Of a DNA stretch of 64,000 nt, positions 13,532 to 27,252 are shown in pieces. Positions within the stretch are counted from its first letter, which is position 1; each line of letters begins with the position of its first letter. Origin of the DNA: Cylindrobasidium torrendii FP15055 ss-10 (Eukaryota > Basidiomycota > Agaricomycetes > Agaricales > Physalacriaceae); the NCBI GenBank assembly GCA_000934385.1, contig KN880560.1, positions 1-64,000 on the forward strand, written 5' to 3'. A model generated the notes under the pieces. It searched no databases, was not told where the DNA came from, and worked only from the letters and a program-made list of their open reading frames with translations. A program made the translations under genes and the position numbers.

Positions 13532-15170
13532 ATGCTATACGACAAAACACCAGCTCCCTATGAACATTTCACCCATCTTCCCTACGCACACGAACCCTGG
13601 AAGGCCATCTACACCTTTGGCCGGCTCATTACCACTCTCCTCCTCGTTCCCTGCTGGGTCGTCTACTATGGCCTACTTCCGCGGCGCTTCCGTCCCCGCG
13701 AATCCTGGGGCATAAAACAACTCATCTACGTGCTCTTTACGCGTCGAATATCCAAGGTCACCGAAATGGCCGGCGTCACCTTCGCGACCCGCGATCCCGA
13801 CGCTGAACCGGACAAACCACTCAAAGAGACGCGCTTCGAATGGGCGGACCCATTGCCTGAAGACCTCCGTCGCGGCGCCATTCGAGACATCATGTACCAA
13901 GTCCCCTGCAAACGCGTCGGCATGTTCGTCTGGCCAAAGACAGTGCCCAAGATAGAGGTTGAAGGTGCGTATTTGTGTCCCATTTCCACTCTCCTCTAAT
14001 CCTCCCCCGCAGAGCCCATCATCGGTCTCTTCATGCACGGCGGCGGATATTGTCACATGTCCGCCCATGAAAGCTGTCGACCCTCCAACATCCCTCGCCG
14101 TCTGATGAAAGAAGGTCGCTTCGCAGAGATATACAACATCGAATATCGTTTGCTTCAGCATGCACCATGGCCAGCCGTTCTCATCGACGCAGCCACCGCG
14201 TATACCCACGTCTCGGCCAAATACCCTAATGCGAAACTCGTTCTCATTGGCGATAGCTCGGGCGGCAATCTCGTACTCGCACTCACCAGATGGATACGCG
14301 ATCAAGGAGTGCTTCGTATGCCCACTGGCTTGCTACTGCTCTCACCGTCGTGCGATACATGTACGTCGTCCATTTCATTGTTTCCTTGATTGTCATGTTT
14401 ATGTTCCGTTAGCCCATGCATTCCCTGATGTTCCATCTGCTTATGTTCCGCGCCCTAATGCCGACACCGACTACCTCACCGACGCCCCCGAACCACGCGC
14501 CCTTCTTCAACGCACCTTCCTCGGCTTCAAGCACCGTCCTCACACCATCGGATCCGAACAAATCCATCCCGAAGGCTCGGACCAAATGGACCGCTACCTC
14601 AAAATCTTCTTCAAAATGCGCCGTCGCGGCAAGGTTTTGCGTGCCGACACTGGCTCCAGCATCTTTTCCACGGCAAGCATGCTGTCGTTTGCGGACGATT
14701 CCAAGCAGGATGTGTGCGCCGAGAAAAAGGAGGAAGACCGGAGGCTAAGGGAGATTATTCACAGCGAATATGTGAGCCCTGCGAGTCCAAAGGTGCTTAC
14801 GCGGTGGGGCCATGAAGTGGATTTGTACGACGGGACGAAGGACGGGCCGGCGCTGACGGCGATGATCAAGAACTTGGGTATGGCGCCTGGTACGCCTATT
14901 GCTGAGCTCCCGCCTTCGATACGGCCGACTGAGCATCTGGGGCTGTTCAAGGCGTTCCCGACGTCCATGGTTGTTGTCGGTGATGCTGAACGCTTGACGT
15001 GCGAGGTTGGCAATCTCACGAGGGCGATGGTGAGGGATGGTGTGCATGTGCATGAACGCTGGGTGAAGGATGCTGTTCATGATATTTTGATGATCCCGCC
15101 TGGGTGGTGGGATGAGAAGATACGCGAGGAGGTGTGGGCGGATATAAACAAGTGGACGGATGAACTGTGA
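13532..15170 (+). CDS. Membrane-anchored alpha/beta hydrolase, HSL/Say1-like
   Basis: Three exons (13532-13964, 14013-14360, 14413-15170) give 512 residues. An N-terminal hydrophobic segment at about residues 30-48 (LITTLLLVPCWVVYYGLLP) is a probable ER membrane anchor. The hormone-sensitive-lipase type core follows: HGGGY for the oxyanion hole, GDSSGGN with the nucleophile serine, then VVGDAERL and KDAVHDI as likely acid and base of the triad. This layout resembles yeast Say1, which removes acetyl groups from sterols. The gene is head-to-head with DUF2156 copy 2, so a role in hydrolysing whatever lipid that enzyme makes is attractive but unproven. An acidic and charged insert at about residues 335-370 sits between nucleophile and acid. 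Confidence 0.85.
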
Positions 15171-15476
15171 GGTTAGAATGAACTGTTTGTTCTTGCTGTG
15201 TTTAGAAGGACGGATGGACGAGATACTCTTTGTACCACTACTATTGACTGACTGATTGACTGTGCTACGGCTTCATTTTTTGCATGTATTTTATTATTCT
15301 CATACACGACCATGTTTGACATTTTTGTTCTTCTGTCTCGGTCTGCCCTGTGTCCACCCGAGCGCGAACAACTCACGTGTGCGTGTATCATTTTCGCGGT
15401 GTCGTGCTCGCCGCTGTCCACCCGACGTCCATCGCTGCGCTGAGTGATTATGTAATATCTACACCGGTTTCATTGT
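15171..15476. other. Intergenic, convergent 3' ends
   Basis: About 300 bp of A/T- and TGACTGACT-containing 3' flank between converging genes. No gene. Confidence 0.5.
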
Positions 15477-18400
15477 CTACTCTACATGTATCTTTCCTCT
15501 CTGTTCGTCCACACCGGAAAGCATGAACTCGCCTACAGTACATATCCCACCGGAGAACAGCGCGAGGAGCGACGTGACAATGAAGAAACTGATCGTTTGG
15601 CCAATTTCGAGCCATGAGCCTGCGTGTCGATGTCAGCAACCCACGAATTGGGTAGTGGTAGTGATAGTGGCAGAACGTACCGGTATCAGTGACATTAAAG
15701 AAGAACACCAGCGTCATGCCATCCGTGAGCATGAGCGCGTTGAGGAAGAGTGCGAACGGAGGCATGTGCAGGTTGCGCGTTATTGTTGCGAATGCGAGGG
15801 CTAGGATGAGGTAGGGAGAGACGATTTTGAAGACCTGGGCATTTCTGTTAGCATCCATGGGGAGGGAAACAAGGGAAATGCAGTGGTTTAACGGTTTGAC
15901 ACTCACCAGCAACGCAGACATATAAAACGGATTGAACACCGGGATGAGGCGATACACAGGCGACAGATAGAACGAAGACACAGACGCGACGTTTCCCGTC
16001 CCAAAGAACCCAACCTGCACAAAGAACAGGAAGAACAGAACAATGCGGAGGTCGGCTGGTTGGAATGTGTATTGCAATGCTTTTCCTGGTGTTTGCGCCG
16101 ATGATGTAGGGATGTGTCGCGGTGCCCTCAGGTTCGTCTCAACATCGACCCAAACCAGGAGCGTCATTGCATATGCGGCAAGGAAAAGCCCCTCGACACT
16201 GATGGAGAGGAGGATGAAGCACGGCGCGAGACCCAAGAGGACCGAAATCATCTTCGTCTGGGGCGTTTGGTGCTTGACCGTCGAGATGAAGGGAACGGCT
16301 GTGCCAATGACTAATAGGAAGGGACATTAACATGTAAGAAGAGATGAGCAAAGAAAAAAAGAACATACCAAAGACGACCCACCCCGCGACCTGATTGAGG
16401 AAAGGTAGCCCGTTTTTTGCTTGCAAGTTGCGCACAGAGCTAGCTGTGATGACCATTGTCAATACCACAACCACGAACTGCGCGGCTAGAACACGCTGCA
16501 GTGGTTTGCTCATGGTCCTGTTCGTTTGATATAGTGCGTAGCCTGCGCTCAGAAAAAGAAGAGCGCCGCCAAGTAGACTGCACAAAAAGTTAATATCAAG
16601 CACACAAGTAGAGAAGACGGACAAACATTAGGAGCAGACTCTCCGTCTTCTCCACGCTCAGCAAGGGAAAGACTGCTGATACACTACAGCAGAACATCCA
16701 CATTGCCATTGTCTGCCTACCAACGCGTTCTCGCTCATCCTTTGTCCACCCTAGTATTGGCCAGACCAACCCTATGACAACAAAACCAATACTCCAGATT
16801 GACCGATGGGTATATGCAACCTTGCCTAAGTTAACATCATCGCAGCGGGGGATGAAGGAAACAAGAACGTACAACCATGCTGCCCAAGCTCCCGCCAACC
16901 AGGAGAATAGTCAACAGAGGCTTCCGTGACACAATCCGCCGTAGGTATGAGGGGTGGAACCATTGCCATCCTTTCGAGAAGAATTGCTGCCAGAAGTATA
17001 CCGGGAAGACGACATAGAGGTGGTAAGTAATAGGTGCATGCTCGATGAAGAATATCGTCCAAAGCCCGATGAGAATGGTCAACGCCGTTACGCCCATCAG
17101 TGTCGAAATCGAAGAAGTCGATGGTGTGAGGTTGTTCTTGAAGACAAATAACGAGGTGTATGCTGACCAGCCGCTATATGCAAGCGAGGCTACGGTGCGC
17201 AGGAGAGTCCGCTCGTATGTTTGGAGGTATCGAAGACCCTCCAGCCCGTCCTTGATCAAGGAAAGCGACTGCTCTCGGGCACTTGCGTATTCCTTTCGAA
17301 CGATGGCGTTCGAAATCCTCAGCAATGCACCGACACGCCGGGGAGAATCCACACTTCCTTCAAGCGGCGCAAAGGAATGATACCATAATTTATGCGCGAG
17401 CTTGGTCTCGTGTTGAATGCGGTAGTGTTCCAAGATCACTTTGGCGTTGACTAACGATGTTTTGGCTATAGCGTCTTCGCTGGAATCAAGGTATCCTGGA
17501 CGTGTGGGGTCGACATCCGGAAGGACACCTACAGAGTTGACAGGCCAGTCAGCGCCTATGAGTGCAGCCATGAGCGCAGTAATGTCCGCTTGCTCAACGT
17601 CTCGGCGATAGAGGTGGTTCAGGCCCCATGGCGCGGAATAGTCGTCGTGTGATGTGGGTGTCGTATCTTCAAGAGGTCCACGAACACCTTTTCCCCATGC
17701 AACAAGAGGCGTACGCGTATTGTCCGGGTCTACGGTAATTCAGAAACGGTGAGCAGACGCGACTTGGACGACGTACGTCCATCTCCATGATTCCCAATAA
17801 CCGACATGCCATGGTCCGCAGTGAAGACATAGGCAGTCTGCTCATCGCCATAGAACTCGGAAATCATCCGTTCGGTGCGCTGGACGATGGAATCAACGGC
17901 CTGGATATTGCGCATATACTCTGGCGAATGCGGGCGATACGAGTGCCCTGTGGTGTCCAAACCTAGGAGATGGAGGAATATAACGACCTTGTCCGCTCTG
18001 AGGTCCCCGTCCAGCGTCGCATCCGTTGTAGCGTTCTTCAACAAGGTTTCCAGCTGGTCCGCGACCCAGAAATCGAGATTGGTCGCGTCTTGGGTGAAGT
18101 CCTCTGCGTCCTCGTCGTAGCTCCATTCCTTGACGCGTCCTGGCACGGCGCCGCGCGTGAACATAGGCAAAATATCCGGAGATCCAAATGAATAGGTGTG
18201 GCTTGACTGGTTGAAGACCGAATCAAAGTCTACTGGGTTCGTTTTCCATCCCTGTTGCGCGTAAGCGAAGTCTGTAGCACACCGGCGCACTTCTTGCCTT
18301 TGCTACGGCCGACACGTCCTCGTACATGCCACCTGCAAGACGTCAGTGACATGTAAAGGCAGTTCACTGCGACGCACCGATGATGGCTACGTGTCCTGGC

Positions 18401-18803
18401 CTACTTTCTGTTGGTACACGCGTATGTGAGATCCCCCAGGCGCCCCTTGTCTCTACTATCGAGCGAAGGTAAGGCGCTACAACGTCCGGCGCGTCGGGAT
18501 ATGGTGCGAATCCATTTGGGTGGAATAAGAGGTCCGCGCGAAGACCATCGCCTGCAAGACGCGTCTCGGTCAGTGGCCGCTGTACAACGCAGAGACAAAC
18601 CGACTATAAGCACGAGGCGTTTGGCCGCCTTGATTTCCGCATTGAAGCTAGCCATGCCGTGCACGACGGGACTGGTAAAGTAGCAGTCGAACACGGACCG
18701 AATGAAGACGACATGGAAGATGAGGCCAATAATCAGCAACTGGGCTTCAGAGCGTGAGAATTGAAGCAGGTGCTACAAAGAGTTGGCTACCTGTAGAGCC
18801 CAT
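15477..18803 (-). CDS. MCD4: GPI ethanolamine-phosphate transferase 1 (MCD4/PIG-N)
   Basis: Multi-exon gene, about ten short introns. The product adds ethanolamine phosphate to the first mannose of GPI anchors in the ER lumen. A four-codon first exon (ATG at 18803) splices to [20 protein letters not shown], the family's N-terminal signal-anchor, followed by FTSPVVHGM. The alkaline-phosphatase-like catalytic domain shows [27 protein letters not shown] (nucleophile Thr), [18 protein letters not shown] and FTADHGM with metal-binding Asp and His. The C-terminal half is a long run of hydrophobic helices ending in [13 protein letters not shown] at 15477. All landmarks are present, so the gene looks intact. 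It follows the DJ-1-like gene at 18986 on the same strand and converges with the alpha/beta hydrolase. Confidence 0.93.
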
Positions 18804-18985
18804 GCCAAAAGCGATGTAGTGATGATAGTCGAAGGAAAGAGTAGTGGGACCCACACCTTTCCGATCGGTGTCCAATGGGTGCATTAAATGTTAAAATTCG
18901 TTTATTTCCTTCATGGCAATTACTGTTTACTAAAAGTACATTGGGATTGAGTAATATTGAGTTGGGATGTGTTTGGAACAAATTA

Positions 18986-19941
18986 TCATATAAGGCCAAG
19001 CATAGCCTCTGCCGCAAACGGATCCTCGTCTTGCTTGTGCTCTATCACCTCGACGTGCGCTCGCATATGCTGCGCAACCTGCCGCCCCATTAAGTGCTCC
19101 ATGAATGCCAGTGTCATGTCCGTTCCCGCTATCACGCCCGAACTCGTCCATATGTTTCCATCAACAATCCAGCGTGCGACCGGCACCCATTCAACGTCTT
19201 TTGGCGACATAGCCTGTATTACAGAGCATCAGCAAGAGATGACAGGATCATCATGAAGCGCTCACTTCGACAACACGGAAGAACATCTTGTTCGTTGTCG
19301 CACGCTTTCCCGACAGCAACCCCGCTTCAGCCAAGATAGCGGCGCCTGTACACACCGAGACAATGTACTTGGCGCCTGGCGCCTGGAACCTGATGAACTC
19401 TAGTTCATCTTGCGGCGTGCGGGGGGTCATTGTGTTGAGATTTGGCAGTGGGCCTGCAAGAGAGGTCAACACTCGTCTACAGGTGATATGGGAAGCGTGA
19501 TGTGAAGCGCGGAGCAGCACTTGTACAGGGTGTGCGGAATTTCAGCAGGATGCACGCACCGGCAGGGACCCAAATAACATCGTACTGAATGTCTTCCTTC
19601 ATCGCCTGCTGATACGTCTTTGTCGGATTAATCGTCGGACCAAACATCCCTCCGCCTCGAAAACCGGCGGTAACAGGCCGCATAGACGGCGCGATGAATT
19701 CGAACCTGAAGCGATAGCTAACGAGTGGCTGGAGGTATTCAGGGAAGAAGACCGTGTTGGCACAGTTGGCACCTGGTATATGCGTCAATCAGTGTTCGAT
19801 TTGGATGGGAAGAGGTTAAGGGTGAGATCCTGTGTGAAGGAAAGACACGCACTAGCAAGGATTTCGCATGGAGGGATAAAGTCCGTTAACGTCGTCTCAT
19901 CGCAAATGCAGAACGCGACTGAGAGGATAGTGGGCGACGCC
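18986..19941 (-). CDS. DJ-1/PfpI family (class I glutamine amidotransferase-like) protein, copy 1
   Basis: Four exons. The start codon at 19941 gives MASPTILSVAFCICDETTL, and the first junction gives EILASANCANTVFFPE in phase. Later exons carry GPTINPTKTYQQAM, YDVIWVPAG, the nucleophile-elbow region YIVSVCTGAAILAEAGLLSG with the active-site cysteine, KRATTNK, and a last exon with WIVDGNIWTSSGVIAGTDM, typical of the isonitrile-hydratase/AraC-N-terminal branch of this superfamily. Possible activities are hydratase, glyoxalase III-like or protease/chaperone; the sequence does not decide. A tandem paralogue lies at 20754-21666. Confidence 0.88.
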
Positions 19942-20753
19942 ATTCGTGTGTTGGCGCAGGATTATAGCAACGAGGGGTCCGCGAACCAGATTTTATGGCT
20001 GTCTTTTTGGACTTCGTGGCCGTGCGGCTTGGGGTCAGGATGGCATGTCATGATGTTGCAGAAGCAGGCAGGTCGATCACGGACGGCTGGCCGATCTTCT
20101 CGGAGGGAAATTCCCACGGTTCAGAGAAGCAAAGGTATATTGCCGGTTTTCCGATACAGCATTAGTTTCTGGACTAGTGCTCACTCGAAACTACAACCAC
20201 TCGTCGAGCAAGAAATGTAGAACGCATTTAATAATCAGTGAAGAACACATACACTTTGCAGCGCCTCAGTATAAGCATATGTACGATTGACACGCTGTGA
20301 TTGTCTCCAAGTTGCTGCGAAGGAGAATCCTTCTACTGCTAGCTCATCAACCATGCCAAACGGTATGCAGCAGTTGGAGTTTCACTCTGATACTCGCGCC
20401 GGTCGACGGCAAGTAGTAGTACCCACTACTTTAATAAGCATTTAACGGCGGCTTACTCAAGCTACCGCAGGATTCAGCATCGAAACAACGTAGCTCATAC
20501 TATGTATGTAATAACAAAGATACGAATATGAGGTTTGTGGGTACCCTGGGACCCGGCATTCCAGCCTGAGCTGGCTCGGACTGGGGAACTATTGATGATG
20601 CATGAATCTTGAAGCCCCATATTCAAGCAAATAGCGGGATGAACTACAAAGAAAAATCTGAAATTGGTCTCACAAAGCGATGTCCGTATACAAGTCCATT
20701 TAATTTACAGCTCTCTAAGGTTACAAGTCCGTGGTGAGTTTTCAAGGTGCGTA
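19942..20753. other. Intergenic between DJ-1-like paralogues
   Basis: Upstream flank of copy 1 and 3' flank of copy 2. The 146-residue plus-strand frame at 19780-20220 overlaps the first exon of copy 1 and has no family match. No gene supported. Confidence 0.5.
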
Positions 20754-21666
20754 TCATACAAGTCCCAAAACATTCGACATAGCAAACGGGTCCTCAGTCT
20801 GATTATGCTCAATCGCTTCGACTCGCGCACGTATATACTGCGCGACTTCCCGCCCCATGAGGTGTTCGATAAACGCTAGCGTCATATCCACACCTGCTAT
20901 CATCCCCGAACTCGTCCAGATATGTCCGTCGACGACCCAGCGCGCAACTTGTACCCATTCTATATCCCTGGGGCTTATGGACTATCGAAAGCGAATCAGT
21001 GGAATGCAAAGCGGAGGATGCACAAATGAAATCAAGCAATGCACGTACCTCTACAAGCCGAAAGAATATCTTGTTTGTCGTCGCGCGCTTCCCAGAGAGG
21101 AGGCCCGCCTCTGCAAGGACGGCCGCACCAGTACACACAGAAACTATATAGCGCGCGCCAGGAGCCTGCGTGCTTATGAATTCCAACTGGCTGCGTGGTG
21201 TGCGAGTCGTCATGTTCGTCATGTTTGGGAGAGGGCCTACCACAAGAAACACTGTCAGTTCTTCCGATGTGACACGCGCCGGTAGGTGTTGACAGCAGTT
21301 AGAGACGAAGACTTACCAGAAGGGACCCAGACGATGTCATACTGGATACCCTCTCGCATTGCTTGCTCGTAGGTCTTCGTTGGGTTTATAGTTGGCCCAA
21401 ATGTTCCTCCACCCATTAAGCCAGCAGTGACGGGTCGCATCGTTGGTGCAATAAACTCGAAGCGAAATCGGTAGGTTATGAGAGGTTGAAGACGTTGTGG
21501 AAACAGGAACGTTTCGGAGAGGTTTAGGCCTACGTAGAAGTTCAAGTCGTTGTGTGGACATGAATGGCAAATACATACCTGCGAGAATCTCGCATGAAGG
21601 AATGAAATGAGTGAGCATCGTCTCGTCGCAAATACAGAAGGCGATGGAGAGGACTGTGGGAGGCAT
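20754..21666 (-). CDS. DJ-1/PfpI family protein, copy 2
   Basis: Same exon layout as copy 1. It starts at 21666 with MPPTVLSIAFCICDETML, then has FLFPQRLQPLITYRFRFEF, GPTINPTKTYEQAM, YDIVWVPSG, the cysteine elbow YIVSVCTGAAVLAEAGLLSG and a last exon with WVVDGHIWTSSGMIAGVDM, ending in LGLV at 20754. The two copies are close but clearly diverged, and both keep the active-site cysteine. A TATA-like CTATAAAAG lies about 45 bp upstream. Head-to-tail order with copy 1 points to tandem duplication. Confidence 0.88.
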
Positions 21667-22892
21667 CTTCGAACACGAAATGGCAAGAGAAGAGTGGAAA
21701 CCATCTGGCTTTTATAGAAAAATGGAGTTCAAGCGCCGAACTTCATACCACTGAACTTCCTTGGCGAGCAAAAGGCGAGAGTAGCCCGTTTGTCGACTGT
21801 TATGTGTTGCAGGATAAGAGATATACATGTCATGGTGGTGCCGAACTTCGAAGCAAAGCGTCGATCAGGAGAATCGAACGCCGATCTTCCCGGGTGAAGT
21901 TCTTGAAGTTCCCACGGTACGAGGATGTTGAACAATGCTTGTGATGATTTTGTACCACTTATGGTGATTTATACAGGCTGGCTCAGCTTTGATAGTATTG
22001 CTCACGCTGTTGATTCTACACTCAAAATCAAGCACAAACACTGTTTACATCTTCTAGGCTGAAACCACACACCGAGCGTTCTCACCCGGACTCCTCCATG
22101 AAATCTCCCTCTGGATATACTCCGCTTGATGTTTCGTATTGCAACGGGCATGTTGCTAGCACCTACATTTAGTAGTTCCTCATTTTGCGCGAGTGGCACA
22201 CATGCCATGCCGGACACAGTTGACCGTCGTACACATTCAGACAGGCTCGCCGCCGTTTCAGCGATTGGCACAGAGCTCCTCTACGAGCCCCGGGACATTG
22301 CGTCAAAACGCTTGGCGATATCTCCCGAAAGTGCGAGCAGCGTTGAGCTGATGCTTCAGGATTGCAGCTGCAGTGATTAAACAACTTAACACATTTGAGC
22401 CCCAAAACATACGATTCTGTAAATATCAGACTCATTCCAGCTCGCATTGGCGTTTATATAGCGCAATTACTGGTGCGTTTTCACTTATGAAGACTACAAA
22501 CAACTCTCACAGCACTCCGTCGGAGTCGATCAGGCATTCTCGCTCTAGGTATCTCCGACCTCTCGCGTTCCCCTGGTGTGTCGCAATACCGCTCACTCCC
22601 GTTTTGAAGTACGAGTAACACGAAATGAACTATGGGCGTCGAAAGCATTCGGAGTAGGACGGCCCCGGGGTATGAGATGAGAGGATTCACTGCAGGAATG
22701 CGGATAGCGCAAGCGGCGCCGGGAAATTTGGCCAGGCGGGAGAGACTTCCTCTTGTCTTGGTCAGGTCTTTGCAAGGAGCAAGTCAGTCATAGAAATGCT
22801 GGTACATTATCGTGGGATGATACTACTATGATAGAGTACATACAGAATCAACAGCAAAAGAAAAAGAAAACAATGTTCAGGATATATCACGT
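21667..22892. other. Intergenic, 1.2 kb
   Basis: Promoter region of DJ-1-like copy 2 at the left. A stretch at 21855-21935 repeats GAACTTC/GAAGTTC words. No frame looks like a gene. Confidence 0.5.
21709..21717 (-). promoter_or_regulatory. TATA-like box of DJ-1-like copy 2
   Basis: CTATAAAAG on the minus strand about 45 bp upstream of the start codon at 21666. Confidence 0.5.
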
Positions 22893-24269
22893 CTACTTCT
22901 TGAGTACCTTCAGCAACGAACGAATGGTATCCACCCCGAACCCATCGGTGTACGCGACATACATCGGTTGGTGCTCGGAATCGAACTTGCTCTATGAGCC
23001 CATGTTAGCACCATCGCAGCCAAATGTAAAGGAAAACGACTCACTCGGAAGTCCGCCCGCTTGAACAGCCCAGCACCCATGGAGACGGAATGGTACACCT
23101 TGCTCAACGACATGATCTTCCACCCAGACAGGTTCGATACTGGCTTGACCCCGTCCGAAGCGGTGATACCAAAGCTGACTGGAATTTCGCATCCACGAGC
23201 GGTGCCCTCCTTGTCTATAACCTCGAGGCCGCGGTGGATGAGTGCCTCTGACGTGCCGCGCGGGGCGTCGGGGAAGGAGGCGCAGTTCTTGATGAGGTAG
23301 GAAGATGGGCCTGTCGGCGTCAAGATCAAGATGCCGACGATATTGTTATTGTGGAATGCAAGCCAGTATCGACGATGAGGCTCATCCGTGAATGCCACAA
23401 AGGTTGTCTGCATACAATGAGATACGGTTAGCCAGGCAGAAAAGGAAAAAGCGCACCGAAGCGATTTGCGGCCCGACTCTGTGCTTCTTCCACCGTTCAA
23501 TTCCAGAGTTCACATCATCCCGCATCTTGTCTGTCCATTTGCCTGTGACCTCTTGGATGGTGAGTCCAGCCTTCTCCGCGCGCCTGAGGTTCTTCTTGAG
23601 GTCCTTAACGACGTGTTGGCCTTCCTTCCCCTTGTTCTCGTTCGAGGTCATCTGCAAGACATGTTTGGCGTGCAAGACGTCCTCGTAGATACAGTCAACA
23701 GTGCTCCACCCGAGCTCGCCCATGGCATGTTCAAGTGGGGCGTCAATGCAGCACCAGACGGGTGTAAGGTTCTGGGAGCGAACCCAGGCCGTGAAGGCGC
23801 GCGCAGTGCTAGGAAGGGCGGCCTTGTCAGAGACGAGAGGGTTTCCCCAGGCGAAAACCCATTTCTGGTGGATTTGTAAGAGACTGTTTGAGTTTTGTAA
23901 GCTAAGTGATCACGCACCTTGCGCGCCATGTAACCTTGAACAGGAGGGAACGACGACTCGGGAACCTGACCTTCGTCAGCTTGCCAGAGGTGGTAGCGCT
24001 CGAACCTACGGGTTTCGGGTCAGTCCGGGGCACTCACGGACAAAGAGAAAGTAGACGTACTCGAGCCAGGCAGTCGCGCTGGAGTTGCCGTACTTGGAGA
24101 TGAGGACGGCGACAGCGTCCTTGGAAATTTCGCGACCGAGCTTTGTGCTCAGGTTGGACGAGGACTCATCGTCTGGTTCGTCGAAGTAATCAATCTCGTG
24201 CTCAACACCATGAAAGTCAAACGACCCGGCGGAGGCGTCGCTGTCGGTGCTATCGCGATGCAAATGCAT
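22893..24269 (-). CDS. DUF2156-type aminoacyl-tRNA-dependent transferase-like protein, copy 3
   Basis: Five exons on the minus strand (24269-24061, 24005-23918, 23864-23457, 23407-23045, 22991-22893) give 388 residues. It carries all intron positions seen in copies 1 and 2 plus one of its own, inside the codon run for WLEFERY. The protein is very close to copy 1: the last exon encodes the same 32 residues in both, although many third codon positions differ, so the two copies are not very recent yet stay under strong protein-level constraint. Motifs are GNSSATAWLEFERY, KWVFAWGNPLV, KDLKKNLRRAEKAG and RRYWLAFHNNNIVGILIL. The N-terminus is acidic like the others but differs in sequence. Function as for copy 1, inferred. 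Confidence 0.8.
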
Positions 24270-25312
24270 TGTTGTGTGTTGGCCGTTGAATTCGAAGGCG
24301 GGTATGGCTGGTGGGTGACTGGGTCGAGGCGAGATGACGGCGTTCCGGGATGAGTGTGAGAGGCCTTACCTTATATACGAGTCCCGGTATGTGAAATGTA
24401 GGGTACGTGACAGTGCACTATGTTAGCCGAGACACTGCGGTGGTTTACATCGATGGTTTGACAAGTGGTTGGGCAGCGGCCACGGAATGGGATCTTGGAT
24501 CTATCCGAGGTCCAGCTCCGTTTGACTTTTGTTTGACTCAGCAAACGGTGAGAAAGAGTCACCAATGGCACATGAGAACAAGACGAAATGGATGACGATA
24601 TGCTGTCCTCCGCTTCGACCTGGGCTAGAAGAGGACGGTGCGCTGCACTCTGAATGTGGGAAACTCCGGACTGTAGTCCTGGAAAACAATATCTGAGAAA
24701 CTTCTGAAGGATTCTTCTTCCTCAGCACAGCTATGGAAACCGTGGATTGCAAACGTGAAAAGAGACGTGAAGAGTGCAATGTTGCTGCAGTTATTACGAG
24801 GAAAGTCCCGGAATCCCGAAATGCTGGATGGCCTCAGTGGGACGCCTGTGGTCGATTGTGATTTACTAGAAAATGGGAAAAGTCCCAATGATGAGGTTAG
24901 CGCGTTGCACACACAAGAGCATTGATTCGGATGAGTCGGTAAAGGTCGAATATTTGAATGCGACGCTGCAGCGGTCGGGAGATGACAATTGAGGAAGAAG
25001 AAAAAGAGGGCTTTGTGTATGGGTCTAAATTTGTCTGCCGCGCGTCAACATACACGCAGGTGAAGAAATACTAATGTGCAATCCCCACGATGAGAGAGGA
25101 AGCCCATTGTTGCTACTTAGAATTTCATATGGCTGACTTTGCACGCCTGATGTCACCGGATTGCGGATGTGAAAGAAAAGCCTGTTCAAAAAGGCCAGAC
25201 TCTGTCTTGGCGACGGCGGGGAAAAGTGAGCTCAGTGCTCAAGCAGGACGGTGGTGGTGTGGCGCGAAGAAATTTTGTCACACGTGACCGTCACTGCTTT
25301 CACTTTCCCATC
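24270..25312. other. Intergenic, divergent promoters
   Basis: About 1 kb between DUF2156 copy 3 and KRR1. It contains the copy 3 promoter. No gene, tRNA or repeat recognised. Confidence 0.5.
24370..24377 (-). promoter_or_regulatory. TATA box of DUF2156 copy 3
   Basis: TATATAAG on the minus strand about 100 bp upstream of the start codon at 24269. Confidence 0.55.
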
Positions 25313-26844
<1,532 letters not shown>

Positions 26845-27252
26845 ATGCTGATTTCTTGCTCCCTGTCCCTTTATGTTATGTTTACATGCTCTCCAATCCA
26901 TGGTTCACGTATATGTTTATTCTCAGAAGAACAATCTCTCCAGTCCGGGTGTCGGCAATGTGGATAGCGCGACGAAGTACTTGGTGAGGTGTTCGCAAGG
27001 TATTCGACACCTTTGCCTCAAGTACGTAGTCTGAGGCTGAGGGAAAATATTGTATCGACCTCAGGCTCAGGCCGTCAGCATAACACCTAAAGCGAACCGA
27101 CGTACTCATTCAGAGTCTGTAGGAGTAATATGACTGGCCACCTTTGGCGCAAAATGGAGTACACCCTCTCGAAATCAAAAGTCGGACAATGGATACTTTT
27201 GGCTCTGATTATTCCTCCCAAGCGTTGCAAAAGCAACTCAGAGCGCACCTCA
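26845..27252. other. Intergenic, KRR1 3' flank to tRNA
   Basis: KRR1 3' flank plus the 3' flank of the tRNA gene. A short T run in tRNA sense near 27225-27228 could be its Pol III terminator. No protein gene. Confidence 0.5.

Noticed and set aside
13673..14305. 210-residue minus-strand frame
   Set aside because: Antisense to the alpha/beta hydrolase coding exons.
21855..21935. tRNA-like sequence (GTTCGATTC on the minus strand)
   Set aside because: The arms flanking the loop do not pair and no acceptor stem can be formed.
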